From: Mycobacterium sp. BK086
GTDB taxonomy: Bacteria > Actinomycetota > Actinomycetes > Mycobacteriales > Mycobacteriaceae
DNA length: 64,000 bases
Assembly: GCA_004362315.1 (NCBI GenBank)
Contig: SNWL01000003.1
Span: 1,922,001-1,986,000, forward strand
Reading direction: 5' to 3'
Positions 45,843 through 56,230 of this stretch are shown here, piece after piece. The number at the start of each line of letters is the position of its first letter. Positions within the stretch are counted from its first letter, which is position 1. The notes below the pieces were generated by a model. The model had not been told where the DNA came from. It worked only from the letters and a program-made list of their open reading frames with translations, and ran no database searches. The position numbers and the translations under genes were made by a program.

Positions 45843-47126
45843 GTGGAACAACCGACTCGGCCTGTTGCGCCAGGTCTGTCTCGACGCAAACTGTTCGGTG
45901 CGGCCGGCGTGACCGCCGCGGTGGTCGGCGCGGCCGGCGCCGGGGCGCTGGCCGGGCGGGCCTCGGCGGCCGACACACACCTCGGCGGCATGGACAAGCC
46001 GGTGCCGTTCCGCGGTGAACACCAGGCCGGGATCGTCACCCCGGCCCAGGACCGGATGCACTTCGCGACATTCGACGTCACGACCGAATCCAAGGCCGAT
46101 CTCGTCGCCATGCTCAAAGAGTGGACGGGCATGGCCGAGCGGATGACCGAGGGCCACGAGACCGTCCACGACGGGGCCGTCGGACTCAATCCCTATGCCC
46201 CGCCGTCAGATACCGGTGAGGCACTGGGTCTGCCCGCCTCGCAGCTGACGCTCACCATCGGGTTCGGCCCGTCGTTCTTCCTCAAGGATGGCAAGGACCG
46301 CTTCGGCATTGCCGGCCAGAAGCCCGCGCTGCTGGAGAACCTGCCGAAGTTCCCCAACGAGACGATGGACCCCGCCCGCTGCGGTGGCGACATCGTCGTC
46401 CAGGCCTGCGCGAACGACCCCCAGGTCGCGGTGCACGCCATCCGCAACCTGGCCCGGGTCGGGTTCGGCACGGTGGCGGTGCGCTACTCCCAGCTGGGCT
46501 TCGGCCGCACCTCGTCGACCACCCGTGAGCAGGCCACCCCGCGAAACCTGTTCGGGTTCAAGGACGGAACCAACAACATCAAGGCCGAGGACACCGATAC
46601 CCTGCGCGACCAGGTGTGGGTGGAAAAGGGCGACGGACCGGACTGGATGACCGGCGGCAGCTACATGATCAGCCGCCGAATCCGGATGCGCATCGAATCC
46701 TGGGACCGCACAACACTTCTCGAGCAGGAACGGGTGATCGGCCGGCAGAAGGGCACCGGCGCGCCGAACGGGCTCAAGCAGGAGTTCGAGGAGCTCAACC
46801 TCGACATCGTCGACGACAAGAACACCCCGCTGATCGACGTCGACGCCCACGTGCGGCTGGCATCGCATCAGCACCTCAACGGCATCCGGATCCTGCGCCG
46901 CGGCTACAACTTCACCGACGGGTCAGACGGGTTCGGGCATCTGGACGCCGGGCTGTTCTTCATCGCGTTCGTGCGCAACCCGGCGACTCAGTTCATCCCC
47001 ATGCAGATGGAACTGGCTCGCCGTGACGCGCTCAACGAGTACATCACCCACAACGGCAGCGCGATCTTCGCCATCCCGCCGGGCCTGCACGACGGCGACT
47101 ACTGGGGTTCGACGCTGTTCGGCTGA
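45843..47126 (+). CDS. efeB: Dye-decolourising (DyP) haem peroxidase EfeB, Tat-exported
   Basis: 427 residues from the GTG at 45843, with GAGG upstream. A GTG at 45807 would add 12 residues and overlap efeO by 20 bases. The Tat signal SRRKLFGAAGVTAAVVGA ends near ASA. The DyP motif GFKDGTNN with its distal Asp and the proximal His region HVRLASHQHLNG are present. It oxidises ferrous iron or extracts haem iron with peroxide in the EfeUOB system. The 3' end overlaps the convergent mazG gene by 28 bases. Confidence 0.93.
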   Translation: MEQPTRPVAPGLSRRKLFGAAGVTAAVVGAAGAGALAGRASAADTHLGGMDKPVPFRGEHQAGIVTPAQDRMHFATFDVTTESKADLVAMLKEWTGMAERMTEGHETVHDGAVGLNPYAPPSDTGEALGLPASQLTLTIGFGPSFFLKDGKDRFGIAGQKPALLENLPKFPNETMDPARCGGDIVVQACANDPQVAVHAIRNLARVGFGTVAVRYSQLGFGRTSSTTREQATPRNLFGFKDGTNNIKAEDTDTLRDQVWVEKGDGPDWMTGGSYMISRRIRMRIESWDRTTLLEQERVIGRQKGTGAPNGLKQEFEELNLDIVDDKNTPLIDVDAHVRLASHQHLNGIRILRRGYNFTDGSDGFGHLDAGLFFIAFVRNPATQFIPMQMELARRDALNEYITHNGSAIFAIPPGLHDGDYWGSTLFG

Positions 47127-48232
47127 TCGGCCGGCTCGTCCAGATCGACGTCGTCGACCGCGAGTTCGGGCACGTCGAATCCTTCGTCGCCCGAGTCCAC
47201 GAGCACGATGTCGACATCGTCGAGCAGGTCGTCGTCCCCGGACACCACGTCGGGCACCAGCGGCAGCTCAAGTGGTTCGCCGGCCGGCTCATCGATTAGG
47301 GCAGGCCAATGCCTGCGCCACTCGTCGGCGCTGACCGCACCCAGCGGCGCGGCCACGTCGAGCTGGCTGGGCACATCGGCGTCACGCCGGTTCGCCGCGA
47401 TCGCGCGTTCGACGGCGCGCACGGTGTCCATGAACACCAGAACCTCGGTGCGCAGCTCGTTTTCGGCATCCTTCTCGGCCGCCACCGTGACCGTCACGAT
47501 CGACGCCGGGATGAACTCCGCGGGTAGCCCGGCGTTCAGCACCCGCGCAATCACCTTCTGCGCCAACGCAAGAGCGGGCTGGCCGGTCGGGACCTCGTCG
47601 ACGCAGGACACGCGTTTGCTCGTCTCGAGCGCCTTGCGTTCCTCCCACTGGGCGAGCTGGTCCTCCAGCGAGATCGACTCGCCGGCCAACACCGCGGGCA
47701 CCCGGTGGCCGAGCTTACGCACCAACGCGTCGGCGACATCGTCGATGGTGAACGCCTTGTGCGACGCCTCTTCGGCGATCCGGGCGTGAAACAGCACCTG
47801 CAGCAACACATCTCCGAGCTCGTCGCGCAACTCGTGGAGGTCGCCGCCGCGGACCGCGTCGAACAGCTCGTAGGTCTCCTCGAGCAGGTAACGCCGCAGC
47901 GAGTCGTGGGTCTGTTCGCTCTCCCACGGGCCTGCGGTGCGCAGCTTGTCCATGATCGCCACCGCATCGACCAGCCGCTCACCGGGCTGCGGATCCGGTG
48001 CGGCGATCAGCCGCTCCCCGGCGGCCAACCGGGCCCGCACCTCGGGGTGCTGACGATCGGAGGAGAGCAGCACCGGAGCGTCCTCGCCGGTGAAGACCGG
48101 CCGCGCCGATGGCAGCGACCACGGCACTTTGACCGGCATCTCCTCGGTGTATTGCACATCGCCGCCGAGCAGTTCGACCGCATCGACGGGCACCATTGAC
48201 GGGCGGCGCGGATCGACCAGGATGACGGTCAC
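47099..48232 (-). CDS. mazG: Nucleoside triphosphate pyrophosphohydrolase MazG
   Basis: 377 residues. Residues about 95-200 hold the MazG fold with the metal-binding [13 protein letters not shown] and [20 protein letters not shown] motifs. The enzyme removes pyrophosphate from noncanonical or oxidised NTPs. The N-terminal 90 residues resemble the tetrapyrrole-methylase-related leader of mycobacterial MazG. The C-terminal 60 residues are highly acidic ([20 protein letters not shown]), and most of this tail is encoded by sequence close to or overlapping efeB. M. tuberculosis MazG has 325 residues, so this one is longer. It overlaps mfd by 4 bases. Confidence 0.94.
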   Translation of the reverse strand: MTVILVDPRRPSMVPVDAVELLGGDVQYTEEMPVKVPWSLPSARPVFTGEDAPVLLSSDRQHPEVRARLAAGERLIAAPDPQPGERLVDAVAIMDKLRTAGPWESEQTHDSLRRYLLEETYELFDAVRGGDLHELRDELGDVLLQVLFHARIAEEASHKAFTIDDVADALVRKLGHRVPAVLAGESISLEDQLAQWEERKALETSKRVSCVDEVPTGQPALALAQKVIARVLNAGLPAEFIPASIVTVTVAAEKDAENELRTEVLVFMDTVRAVERAIAANRRDADVPSQLDVAAPLGAVSADEWRRHWPALIDEPAGEPLELPLVPDVVSGDDDLLDDVDIVLVDSGDEGFDVPELAVDDVDLDEPADQPNSVEPQ

Positions 48233-51200
48233 CGCTCTCCCTTCTGCGCGCCGGCCGGTAGATGCGTCGTTATATCAAGCTCGCCGTGCGGCTGTCCGTC
48301 AAGTGCGAGAAGCAGATCGGCGACCATCTGCACCAGTTCCAGGTCCCGGATCCGCGGGGCGCCGACCCCGCCGCCCGATCGGGGAATCGGCACCGTCACC
48401 GTCGAGGTCGTCGCGCGATAGCCGGCGCCGGGATACACCCGCTTCAGGCGCAGCTGCGCCGAATCGGGAAGCGTCATCGGCGACACACGAATCGTTGTGG
48501 CAGAACCACTTCCGGTGGCGGCCACCTCGGTCACCCCGTAGCCGCGGCACAGCAGCCGCAGCCGCGCCACCGCCAGCAGGCGCTGGGCGGGCTCGGGCAG
48601 CGGACCGTAGCGGTCGGTCAGCTCCTCCACCACCGACGCGATGCCCGCATCGTCGGCCGCGGCGGCCAGCCTGCGATAGGCCTCCAGCCGCAGGCGGTCA
48701 CTCGCGATATAGTCCGGCGGCAGATGGGCGTCGACCGGCAGGTCGATGCGCACATCCTTGGGTTCTTCGGCGGTGGTGACCATCTTTCCGTCGGCCGCGG
48801 CCCGATACGCCTCAACCGCCTCGCCCACCAGCCGGACATACAGGTCGAATCCGACGCCGGCGACGTGACCGGACTGCTCGACACCGAGCACATTGCCCGC
48901 GCCGCGAATCTCCAAGTCTTTCAACGCCACTGCCATACCCGCACCGAGTTCGTTGTTCTGCGCGATGGTCGCCAGCCGGTCGTAGGCGGTCTCGGTGAGC
49001 GGCATCTCCTTGGGGTACAGGAAGTAGGCATAGCCGCGCTCACGGCTGCGGCCGACGCGCCCGCGCAGCTGGTGGAGCTGGGACAGGCCGAAGGTGTCGG
49101 CGCGTTCGACGATGAGCGTGTTGGCATTCGAGATGTCCAGGCCGGTCTCGACGATCGTGGTGCAGACCAGGATGTCGTACTCCCGGTTCCAGAACCCTTC
49201 GACCGTGCGCTCCAACAGCTCTTCGGGCATCTGGCCGTGCGCGACCACCACTCGCGCCTCGGGCACCAGCTGACGCACGCGCGCGGCCGCGTTGTCGATG
49301 CTGGCGACCCGGTTGTGGATGTAGAACGCCTGCCCGTCGCGCAGGAGCTCGCGGCGCAGCGCGGCGGCGACCTGCTTGTCGTCGTGCCCGCCGACGTAGG
49401 TCAGCACCGGGTAGCGCTCCTCGGGCGGGGTGAGGATGGTCGACATCTCCCGGATGCCGGCCAGGCTCATCTCCAGCGTCCGTGGGATCGGGGTGGCGCT
49501 CATCGTCAGCACGTCGACGTGGGTGCGCAGGCTCTTGATGTGTTCCTTGTGCTCCACACCGAAACGCTGTTCCTCGTCGACCACCACGAGGCCGAGGTCC
49601 TTCCAGCGCACCGCGGTCTGCAGCAGCCGGTGCGTGCCGATCACGATGTCGACGCTGCCGTCGGCCATCCCTTCGACGACCGCGCGCGATTCGGCGGGAT
49701 CGGTGAACCGCGACAGGCCTTTCACGGTTACCGGGAACCCGGCCATCCGCGCGGTGAACGTCTGCAGATGCTGGTCGGCCAGCAGTGTGGTGGGCACCAG
49801 GACCGCAACCTGCTTGCCGTCCTGCACGGCCTTGAACGCCGCCCGCACCGCGATCTCGGTCTTGCCGTAGCCGACGTCACCGCAGATCACCCGGTCCATC
49901 GGGACCGGCTTTTCCATATCGCTCTTGACCTCGTGGATGGCGGTCAGCTGGTCGATGGTCTCGGTGAAGCCGAACGCGTCCTCCATCTCGGCCTGCCACG
50001 GGGTGTCCGGGCCGAAGGCGTGCCCGGGGGCGGCCTGGCGCTTGGCGTAGAGCGTGACCAGCTCGCTGGCGATTTCGCGAACCGCCTTGCGCGCCTTGGT
50101 TTTCGTGTTCGTCCAGTCGCTGCCGCCGAGCTTGCTCAGGCTGGGTTCCTGGCCGCCGACATAGCGGGACAGCTGATCCAGGGAGTCCATCGGCACGAAC
50201 AGCTTGTCCGAGCCGCCACCGCGCTTGGCCGAGGCGTACTCCAGCACCAGGTATTCGCGGCGCGCCCCACCGACCGTGCGCTCGACCATCTCGACGAACC
50301 GGCCGATGCCGTGCTGGTCGTGCACCACCAGATCACCGGCGGTCAGCGCCAGCGGGTCGACGGTGTTGCGGCGTTTGGCGGCCAGCCGCTTGCCTTCGGT
50401 GGCGGTCACCCGGTTGCCGGTGAGGTCGGTCTCGGTGATCACCACCAGATTGGCGCCGGGCACGATGATGCCGTCGTGCAGCGGACCCTTGAGCACGCCG
50501 ACCACACCCGGCTTGGGGGCCTGGCCGGATTCGAGCATGGCGGCCGGCGTATCCCGCTCGCCGAGCTGCTCGACGACCCGGTGCGCGGTACCGGTGCCCG
50601 GCGCCACGACTGCGGCGTTGCCGCCGGTGAGGACGTGGGCGCGCAGCATCGCGAAGATCTCGTCGACGTTGCTCTGCTGCCCCCGCGCTGACGGCGCCGG
50701 CCGCACGTCGAGTTCGGTGGCGTCCTCGGCGGCGAGCTGGCTCAACGTCCACCACGGGTGGCCGGCGGCGCGGGCAGCCTCGCGCACCTCGTCGAGCTCT
50801 CGGAACCCGGACCCGCCGAGTTCTTCGACGTCGATCGGGGCGTCCCCGCCGATCGCGGCCACCGACCAGGACGCCTCGAGGAATTCCCGGCCGGTCTTGA
50901 TCAGGTCGGCCGCGCGGGTGCGCACCTTCTCCGGGTCGCACACCAGCAGCGGGGTGCCATCGGGCAGGTGATCGATGAGCAGAGTCAGCTCGTCGGGCCG
51001 CAGCACCGGCTGCAGCGCTTCCATCCCGTCGACGGGAATGCCCTCGGCCAGCTTGGCCAGCATGTCGCCGACGCTGCCGCTGACCTGGTTGTCCTCGCCC
51101 CGCGGCCGGCCGGCGAGCAGTGCGGCGGCGTGCGTGCGGACCTCGTCGGTGAGCAGCAGCTCGCGGCACGGCACCGCGATCACGGCGTCGACGTCGATCT

Positions 51201-51891
51201 CGGGGATCGAGCGCTGGTCGGCCACCGAGAACATCCGCATCTCGCTGACTTCGTCACCCCAGAACTCGACACGAACCGGGTGCTCGGCGGTTGGCGGGAA
51301 CAGGTCCAGAATGCCGCCGCGAACGGCGAATTCGCCACGCTTGCCGACCATGTCGACCCGGGTGTAGGCCAATTCGACCAGCCGCGCGATCAGCTGATCG
51401 AAGTCGAACTCGGCGCCGGGTACCAAGGTCACCGGCTCGATGTCGGCCACGTCAGGCGCCATCGGCTGCAGCAACGAGCGCACCGTGGTGACCACCACGC
51501 GCAGCGGTGGACCCAGCCGGGCATCGTCGGGGTGGGCCAGCCGGCGCAGCAGCATCAGCCGCGCGCCGACGGTGTCCACGCCGGGCGACAGCCGCTCGTG
51601 CGGCAGCGTCTCCCAGGACGGGAACATCGCCGCGGCGTCACCGAAGACACCGCGCAGCTCGGCGGTCAGGTCGTCGGCCACCCGGCCGGTCGCGGTGACC
51701 ACCAGCAGCGGGCCGCCCCGGGCCAGCGCGCACGCGGTGTACAGCTGCGAACTCGCCGGTCCGACCAGGGTGAGTTCTGCCGGACGTTCGGCGGCGCGCT
51801 CGGTGAGTTGGACGAACTCCGGCGCCGTCAGCGCCAAATCCACCAGCCCCGCGATCGGGGTCTGGACATACTGGTGCCCCGGTGCGGTCAT
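48229..51891 (-). CDS. mfd: Transcription-repair coupling factor Mfd
   Basis: 1220 residues. Mfd displaces stalled RNA polymerase and recruits UvrA for template-strand repair. The UvrB-like N-terminal module starts near [16 protein letters not shown], and the RNA polymerase-interacting domain contains [17 protein letters not shown]. The RecG-like translocase has Walker [19 protein letters not shown], the DEEQ box [28 protein letters not shown], and [17 protein letters not shown]. The C-terminal regulatory domain ([14 protein letters not shown]) is intact. Location downstream of mazG is as in M. tuberculosis. Confidence 0.98.
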   Translation of the reverse strand: MTAPGHQYVQTPIAGLVDLALTAPEFVQLTERAAERPAELTLVGPASSQLYTACALARGGPLLVVTATGRVADDLTAELRGVFGDAAAMFPSWETLPHERLSPGVDTVGARLMLLRRLAHPDDARLGPPLRVVVTTVRSLLQPMAPDVADIEPVTLVPGAEFDFDQLIARLVELAYTRVDMVGKRGEFAVRGGILDLFPPTAEHPVRVEFWGDEVSEMRMFSVADQRSIPEIDVDAVIAVPCRELLLTDEVRTHAAALLAGRPRGEDNQVSGSVGDMLAKLAEGIPVDGMEALQPVLRPDELTLLIDHLPDGTPLLVCDPEKVRTRAADLIKTGREFLEASWSVAAIGGDAPIDVEELGGSGFRELDEVREAARAAGHPWWTLSQLAAEDATELDVRPAPSARGQQSNVDEIFAMLRAHVLTGGNAAVVAPGTGTAHRVVEQLGERDTPAAMLESGQAPKPGVVGVLKGPLHDGIIVPGANLVVITETDLTGNRVTATEGKRLAAKRRNTVDPLALTAGDLVVHDQHGIGRFVEMVERTVGGARREYLVLEYASAKRGGGSDKLFVPMDSLDQLSRYVGGQEPSLSKLGGSDWTNTKTKARKAVREIASELVTLYAKRQAAPGHAFGPDTPWQAEMEDAFGFTETIDQLTAIHEVKSDMEKPVPMDRVICGDVGYGKTEIAVRAAFKAVQDGKQVAVLVPTTLLADQHLQTFTARMAGFPVTVKGLSRFTDPAESRAVVEGMADGSVDIVIGTHRLLQTAVRWKDLGLVVVDEEQRFGVEHKEHIKSLRTHVDVLTMSATPIPRTLEMSLAGIREMSTILTPPEERYPVLTYVGGHDDKQVAAALRRELLRDGQAFYIHNRVASIDNAAARVRQLVPEARVVVAHGQMPEELLERTVEGFWNREYDILVCTTIVETGLDISNANTLIVERADTFGLSQLHQLRGRVGRSRERGYAYFLYPKEMPLTETAYDRLATIAQNNELGAGMAVALKDLEIRGAGNVLGVEQSGHVAGVGFDLYVRLVGEAVEAYRAAADGKMVTTAEEPKDVRIDLPVDAHLPPDYIASDRLRLEAYRRLAAAADDAGIASVVEELTDRYGPLPEPAQRLLAVARLRLLCRGYGVTEVAATGSGSATTIRVSPMTLPDSAQLRLKRVYPGAGYRATTSTVTVPIPRSGGGVGAPRIRDLELVQMVADLLLALDGQPHGELDITTHLPAGAQKGER

Positions 51892-51976
51892 GATCCCCCC
51901 ATTCTAGGCAAGACCACCGAAGACGTTGCGGCGGGCCGCGATTCGCCCGTCCGCTGTGACGCAGGTCGCGCCGCGG

Positions 51977-52504
51977 CTATTCGCCGCTGGCCGCCCTGAG
52001 GCTGGCGACCTTGAAACCGGGTTCGGGAATGCCCTCGGGGAAGCGCTCCAGCGCCACTACGGCGAGGCGGGCCAGGCGTTGCAGCGACTCGACGACGCTG
52101 GGGTCCGGCTGGCCTGGCCGTGCCCAATACACCCCGATCGCACCCACCGGATCGGGCCCCAGCATCGGAACCATGACCAGGCTGCGCACGAACGTCGGGC
52201 GGTAGGCCTCCTGCGGGATACGAAGGTCCCGTCGCGTGTCGGGGATCGTCACCGCCGCGCGGTGGATCATCGCCCAGCCGCTGATGCAGTCCGAGACCGG
52301 GAAGCGTTGTCCCTTCCACAGCGGACTCATCGAATCCTCGTCCGCGTAGTAACACATATCGTGGTCCAGCAGCACGAAGGTCGCACCGTGCGCATCGGCG
52401 AGCCGGCGCGCGGCAACCTTCACCACCTGCTGGACGTCCTCGAGCCGCTCGGCGGCCATCAGCCGAGCCCTGATCTGGTCGAAAATCTCCCCATTGCCGA
52501 CCAC
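51977..52504 (-). CDS. GAF-domain protein
   Basis: 175 residues from the GTG at 52504, which has AGGAGGGG 8 bases upstream; longer in-frame extensions are ignored for that reason. Residues 15-155 follow the GAF pattern: ARRLADAHGATFVLLDHD, a central DCISGWAMIHRAAVTIPDTR and RSLVMVPMLGPDPVGAIGVY. GAF domains bind small ligands or chromophores. No output domain is attached, so it may be a stand-alone sensor or adaptor. It lies between mfd and the TetR gene. Confidence 0.85.
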   Translation of the reverse strand: MVGNGEIFDQIRARLMAAERLEDVQQVVKVAARRLADAHGATFVLLDHDMCYYADEDSMSPLWKGQRFPVSDCISGWAMIHRAAVTIPDTRRDLRIPQEAYRPTFVRSLVMVPMLGPDPVGAIGVYWARPGQPDPSVVESLQRLARLAVVALERFPEGIPEPGFKVASLRAASGE

Positions 52505-52575
52505 TGCGTCGTCCCCTCCTGTCAGCCCCCGACAGCTCTGTGCGACGTTCGATGCATTATCGCAGCTTTTCGCCG

Positions 52576-53211
52576 CTATTCGCCTTCCAACTGGGGATCG
52601 GCTTCCAGATGGGTCAGCCCGTTCCACATCAGGTTCACCAGATGGGCGGCGACCATTTCCTTCTTCGGCTCCCGGGTGTCCAGCCACCATTGCGCGGTCA
52701 TCGACACCGAACCGACCAAAGCCTGGGCATAGAGCGGGGCCAGCCCGGGGTCCAATCCGCGGCGGGCGAAGTCGCCGGCCAGGATCGAAGACACCTGGCC
52801 GACGGCGTCGTTGAGCAGGCTGGAGTAGGTACCGGTGCTGATCGCGGCCGGCGAGTCGCGAATCAGGATGCGGAAGCCGTCGGTGCGTTCCTCGACGTAG
52901 GTCAGCAGCGCCAGGGCCACCCGCTCGACGCGCACCCGGGAGCGGTTGTTGGTCAGCGACGACGTGATGCCGTCGAGCAATGCCGACATCTCGCGGTCGA
53001 CGACCACGGCGTACAGGCCCTCTTTGCCGCCGAAGTGCTCGTAGACCACGGGCTTGGAGACGTTGGCGCGCTGGGCGATCTCCTCGATCGAGGTGCCTTC
53101 GTAACCGCGCTCGGCGAACAGGGTTCGGGCCACGTCGATCAGCTGGCGCCGGCGCTCGGTGCCAGTCATCCGAGCCCGCGGCGCCTTCGGCTCCTTCTCC
53201 GGTGCTGCCAC
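52576..53211 (-). CDS. TetR-family transcriptional regulator
   Basis: 211 residues, GTG start. The N-terminal helix-turn-helix is RTLFAERGYEGTSIEEIAQR followed by ANVSKPVVYEHFGGKEGLYA. The C-terminal ligand domain is helical with no identifiable ligand. It occupies the position of Rv1019 in M. tuberculosis. TACTCT on the minus strand (53223-53218) lies 6 bases before the GTG and fits a leaderless -10, so the transcript probably starts at the start codon. Autoregulation is usual in the family but not shown here. Confidence 0.93.
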   Translation of the reverse strand: MAAPEKEPKAPRARMTGTERRRQLIDVARTLFAERGYEGTSIEEIAQRANVSKPVVYEHFGGKEGLYAVVVDREMSALLDGITSSLTNNRSRVRVERVALALLTYVEERTDGFRILIRDSPAAISTGTYSSLLNDAVGQVSSILAGDFARRGLDPGLAPLYAQALVGSVSMTAQWWLDTREPKKEMVAAHLVNLMWNGLTHLEADPQLEGE

Positions 53212-53262
53212 GGCTTGAGAGTATCGGCTTGCACTAGAGTCTCAGGCGGACATTTCGGCCAG

Positions 53263-53334
53263 TCCGTCGTGGTGTAATCGGCAGCACCTCTGATTTTGGT
53301 TCAGATAGTTCAGGTTCGAGTCCTGGCGACGGAG
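53263..53334 (+). tRNA. tRNA-Gln (anticodon TTG)
   Basis: The 72-base cloverleaf has acceptor arms TCCGTCG and CGACGGA, a D arm with GTGTAATCGGCAGCAC, and anticodon stem TCTGA/TCAGA enclosing the loop TTTTGGT with anticodon TTG. The T arm is TCAGG-TTCGAGT-CCTGG. The discriminator is G and no CCA is encoded. It lies directly before glmU, as in M. tuberculosis. Confidence 0.95.
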
Positions 53335-53349
53335 CAGATGGAGGTCTCA

Positions 53350-54813
53350 ATGACCACACATACCGATGCCGCCGTCCTGGTTCTGGCGGCCGGGGCCGGA
53401 ACCCGGATGCGTTCGGAAACCCCCAAGGTGCTGCACACCCTCGGCGGTCGCAGCATGCTCGCCCACGCCCTGCACGCGGTGGCCAAGGTCGCGCCCCAGC
53501 ATCTGGTCGCGGTTCTCGGCAAGGACCGCGAGCGCATCGCCCCGGTGGTCGCCGGGCTGGCCGAGGAATTGGGCCGCACCATCGAGGTGGCGGTCCAGGA
53601 CCAACAGTTGGGCACCGGGCACGCGGTGCTGTGCGGCCTGTCCGGGCTGCCCGACGATTTCGCCGGGACCGTGGTGGTGACGTCGGGTGACGTGCCGCTG
53701 CTGGACGCCGAAACCCTGGCCGAGCTGATCGCGATCCACCGCGGCCAGCACGCGGCGGCGACCATCGTGACCACGACGCTGCCCAACTCGACCGGCTACG
53801 GCCGGGTCCTGCGCACGCAGGACGGCGAGGTCATCGCGATCGTCGAGGAGACCGACGCCACCCCGCAGCAGCGCGCGATCCGCGAGGTCAACGCCGGCGT
53901 GTATGCCTTCGACATCACCGAGCTGCGCTCAGCGCTGAGCCGGCTGTCCTCCGACAACGCCCAGCACGAGCTCTACCTGACCGACGTGATCTCGATCCTG
54001 CGCGAGGCCCATCGCGTGGTGCACGCCAAGCACGTCGACGACGCGGCCCTGGTCGCCGGGGTCAACGACCGGGTGCAGCTCTCCGAGCTGGCCCGCGAAC
54101 TCAACCGCCGCGTGGTGGCCGCCCACCAGCGCGCCGGTGTCACCGTGATCGACCCGATGTCCACCTGGATCGACGTCGACGTCACCATCGGCGGCGACAC
54201 CGTGATCCGGCCCGGCACCCAGCTGCTCGGCGCCACCCGCATCGGCGCCCGCTGCGAGATCGGGCCGGACACCACGCTCACCGACGTCAGCGTGGGCGAC
54301 GAGGCCTCCGTGGTCCGCACTCACGGCAGCGACTCGGCGATCGGCGACCGGGCGACCGTCGGACCGTTCACCTTCCTGCGCCCCGGCACCGAGCTCGGGG
54401 CGGCCGGCAAGCTCGGGACCTTCGTCGAGACCAAGAACGCGGTGATCGGGGCGGGCACCAAGGTTCCGCACCTGACCTATGTCGGCGACGCCGACATCGG
54501 CGAGCACAGCAATATCGGCGCCTCCAGCGTGTTCGTCAACTACGACGGTGAGAACAAGAGCCGCACCACGATCGGCTCGCACGTGCGCACCGGCTCGGAC
54601 ACCATGTTCGTCGCCCCGGTCACGGTCGGCGACGGTGCCTACACGGGTGCGGGCACCGTGGTGCGCGAGGACGTGCCGCCCGGCGCGCTTGCCGTCTCGG
54701 CCGGACCCCAGCGCAATGTCGAGGACTGGGTGCTGCGCAAGCGCCCCGGCAGCGCCGCAGCGGAGGCTGCCGCCAGGGCCAAGCAGGCCGAGTCGGACGA
54801 CGCATCCGAGTGA
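53350..54813 (+). CDS. glmU: Bifunctional UDP-N-acetylglucosamine pyrophosphorylase / glucosamine-1-phosphate acetyltransferase
   Basis: 487 residues from the ATG at 53350. GGAGG at 53340-53344 fixes the start, and longer in-frame openings run back into the tRNA. The uridyltransferase domain begins [19 protein letters not shown], with VTSGDVPLL and GYGRVLR. From about residue 255 a left-handed beta-helix of hexapeptides ([20 protein letters not shown]) forms the acetyltransferase, with [18 protein letters not shown] near its active site. It makes UDP-GlcNAc for peptidoglycan and arabinogalactan linker. Confidence 0.98.
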   Translation: MTTHTDAAVLVLAAGAGTRMRSETPKVLHTLGGRSMLAHALHAVAKVAPQHLVAVLGKDRERIAPVVAGLAEELGRTIEVAVQDQQLGTGHAVLCGLSGLPDDFAGTVVVTSGDVPLLDAETLAELIAIHRGQHAAATIVTTTLPNSTGYGRVLRTQDGEVIAIVEETDATPQQRAIREVNAGVYAFDITELRSALSRLSSDNAQHELYLTDVISILREAHRVVHAKHVDDAALVAGVNDRVQLSELARELNRRVVAAHQRAGVTVIDPMSTWIDVDVTIGGDTVIRPGTQLLGATRIGARCEIGPDTTLTDVSVGDEASVVRTHGSDSAIGDRATVGPFTFLRPGTELGAAGKLGTFVETKNAVIGAGTKVPHLTYVGDADIGEHSNIGASSVFVNYDGENKSRTTIGSHVRTGSDTMFVAPVTVGDGAYTGAGTVVREDVPPGALAVSAGPQRNVEDWVLRKRPGSAAAEAAARAKQAESDDASE

Positions 54814-54907
54814 TCGGCGTCGCCAGATGTTGCCTTTTTGGTAACCCGGGGACCTAGCACCGTACGATTGGCCCGTATCGATCTCCGACCGGCAAGGGCA
54901 GCACACA

Positions 54908-55888
54908 GTGGGCACGGACTGGACCGACAACCGCAAAAACCTGATGCTCTTCTCGGGCCGCGCGCACCCGGAGTTGGCCGAGCAGGTCGCCAAAGAGCTC
55001 GACATCGAGGTCACCGCGCAGACCGCACGAGACTTCGCCAACGGCGAGATCTTCGTCCGCTTCGACGAATCAGTCCGTGGCTGCGACGCTTTCGTCCTGC
55101 AGTCGCATCCCGCGCCGCTGAACAAGTGGCTGATGGAACAGCTGATCATGATCGACGCGCTCAAGCGCGGCAGCGCCAAGCGCATCACCGCGATCCTGCC
55201 GTTCTATCCCTACGCCCGCCAGGACAAGAAGCACCGCGGCCGCGAGCCGATCTCGGCCCGCCTGGTCGCCGACCTCTACAAGACCGCGGGTGCGGACCGC
55301 ATCGTCACCGTGGACCTGCACACCGACCAGATCCAGGGCTTCTTCGACGGCCCGGTCGACCACATGCGCGCCCAGCCGCTGCTGACCGGCTACATCAGGG
55401 ACAACTACAACTGCGAGAACGTCGTGGTGGTCTCGCCGGACTCCGGCCGGGTGCGGGTGGCCGAGAAGTGGGCCGACGCGCTGGGCGGCACGCCGCTGGC
55501 GTTCATCCACAAGACCCGCGACCCCAAGGTCCCCAACCAGGTGAAGTCCAACCGGGTCGTCGGTGACGTGGCGGGCAAGACCTGCGTGCTGACCGACGAC
55601 ATGATCGACACCGGCGGCACCATCGCCGGCGCGGTCAAGCTACTGCACGACGACGGCGCCAAGGACGTCATCATCGCCGCCACCCACGGCGTGCTGTCCG
55701 ACCCGGCCCGGGAACGGCTCGCCGACAGCGGTGCCCGCGAGGTGATCGTCACCAACACCCTGCCGATCGACGACGCCAAGCGCTTCCCGCAGTTGACGGT
55801 GCTCTCCATCGCCCCGCTGCTGGCCCGCACCATCCGCGCGGTCTTCGAAAACGGTTCGGTGACAGGCCTTTTCGACGGAGACGCGTAG
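54908..55888 (+). CDS. prs: Ribose-phosphate pyrophosphokinase (PRPP synthetase)
   Basis: 326 residues, GTG start preceded by GCAAGGGCAG. The family motifs are LFSGRAHPELAEQVAKEL, FYPYARQDKKHRGREPISAR, the metal site TVDLHTDQIQGFFDGPVDH and the PRPP loop LTDDMIDTGGTIAGAV. It supplies PRPP for nucleotide and histidine synthesis and for decaprenyl-phosphoryl ribose in mycobacteria. A -10-like TACGAT lies at 54863-54868. Confidence 0.98.
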   Translation: MGTDWTDNRKNLMLFSGRAHPELAEQVAKELDIEVTAQTARDFANGEIFVRFDESVRGCDAFVLQSHPAPLNKWLMEQLIMIDALKRGSAKRITAILPFYPYARQDKKHRGREPISARLVADLYKTAGADRIVTVDLHTDQIQGFFDGPVDHMRAQPLLTGYIRDNYNCENVVVVSPDSGRVRVAEKWADALGGTPLAFIHKTRDPKVPNQVKSNRVVGDVAGKTCVLTDDMIDTGGTIAGAVKLLHDDGAKDVIIAATHGVLSDPARERLADSGAREVIVTNTLPIDDAKRFPQLTVLSIAPLLARTIRAVFENGSVTGLFDGDA

Positions 55889-56230
55889 TTGTCGAGCACC
55901 ATCTACCACAACCCGCGCTGCAGCACCTCCCGCAAGACTCTGGACCTGCTGCGCGACAACGGCATTGAGCCCACCGTCGTCGAATATCTGAAGACGCCGC
56001 CGTCACGGGCCGAGATCGCCAAGCTGATCGCCGATGCCGGTATCGACGTGCGCACGGCGGTCCGCAAGCGTGAATCGCTCTACTCAGAGCTGAATCTCGC
56101 CGATGCCGGTGACGACGAACTGCTCGACGCGATGGCGGCCAACCCGATCCTCATCGAGCGGCCGTTCGTGGTGACGCCCAAGGGCACCCGCTTGGCCCGG
56201 CCGATCGAATCGGTACACGAAATTCTGTGA
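55889..56230 (+). CDS. arsC: ArsC-family arsenate reductase-like protein
   Basis: 113 residues. The only start consistent with the fold is the TTG at 55889, immediately after the prs stop. The thioredoxin-like fold has the active-site segment YHNPRCSTSRKTLDLL, with the single catalytic cysteine, and later RPFVVTPKGTRLARP. These glutaredoxin-dependent type ArsC proteins reduce arsenate. Many chromosomal members have other or unknown roles. It lies between prs and lpqT and overlaps lpqT by 4 bases. Confidence 0.9.
   Translation: MSSTIYHNPRCSTSRKTLDLLRDNGIEPTVVEYLKTPPSRAEIAKLIADAGIDVRTAVRKRESLYSELNLADAGDDELLDAMAANPILIERPFVVTPKGTRLARPIESVHEIL

Noticed and set aside
48262..50691. An 809-codon plus-strand frame opposite mfd
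   Set aside because: Composition (Gln, Arg, His, Gly) is that of an antisense shadow. Mfd motifs on the minus strand are continuous through the region.
53296..53349. Longer glmU start inside the tRNA gene
   Set aside because: It would begin in the tRNA-Gln anticodon arm, and GGAGG is correctly placed before ATG 53350.
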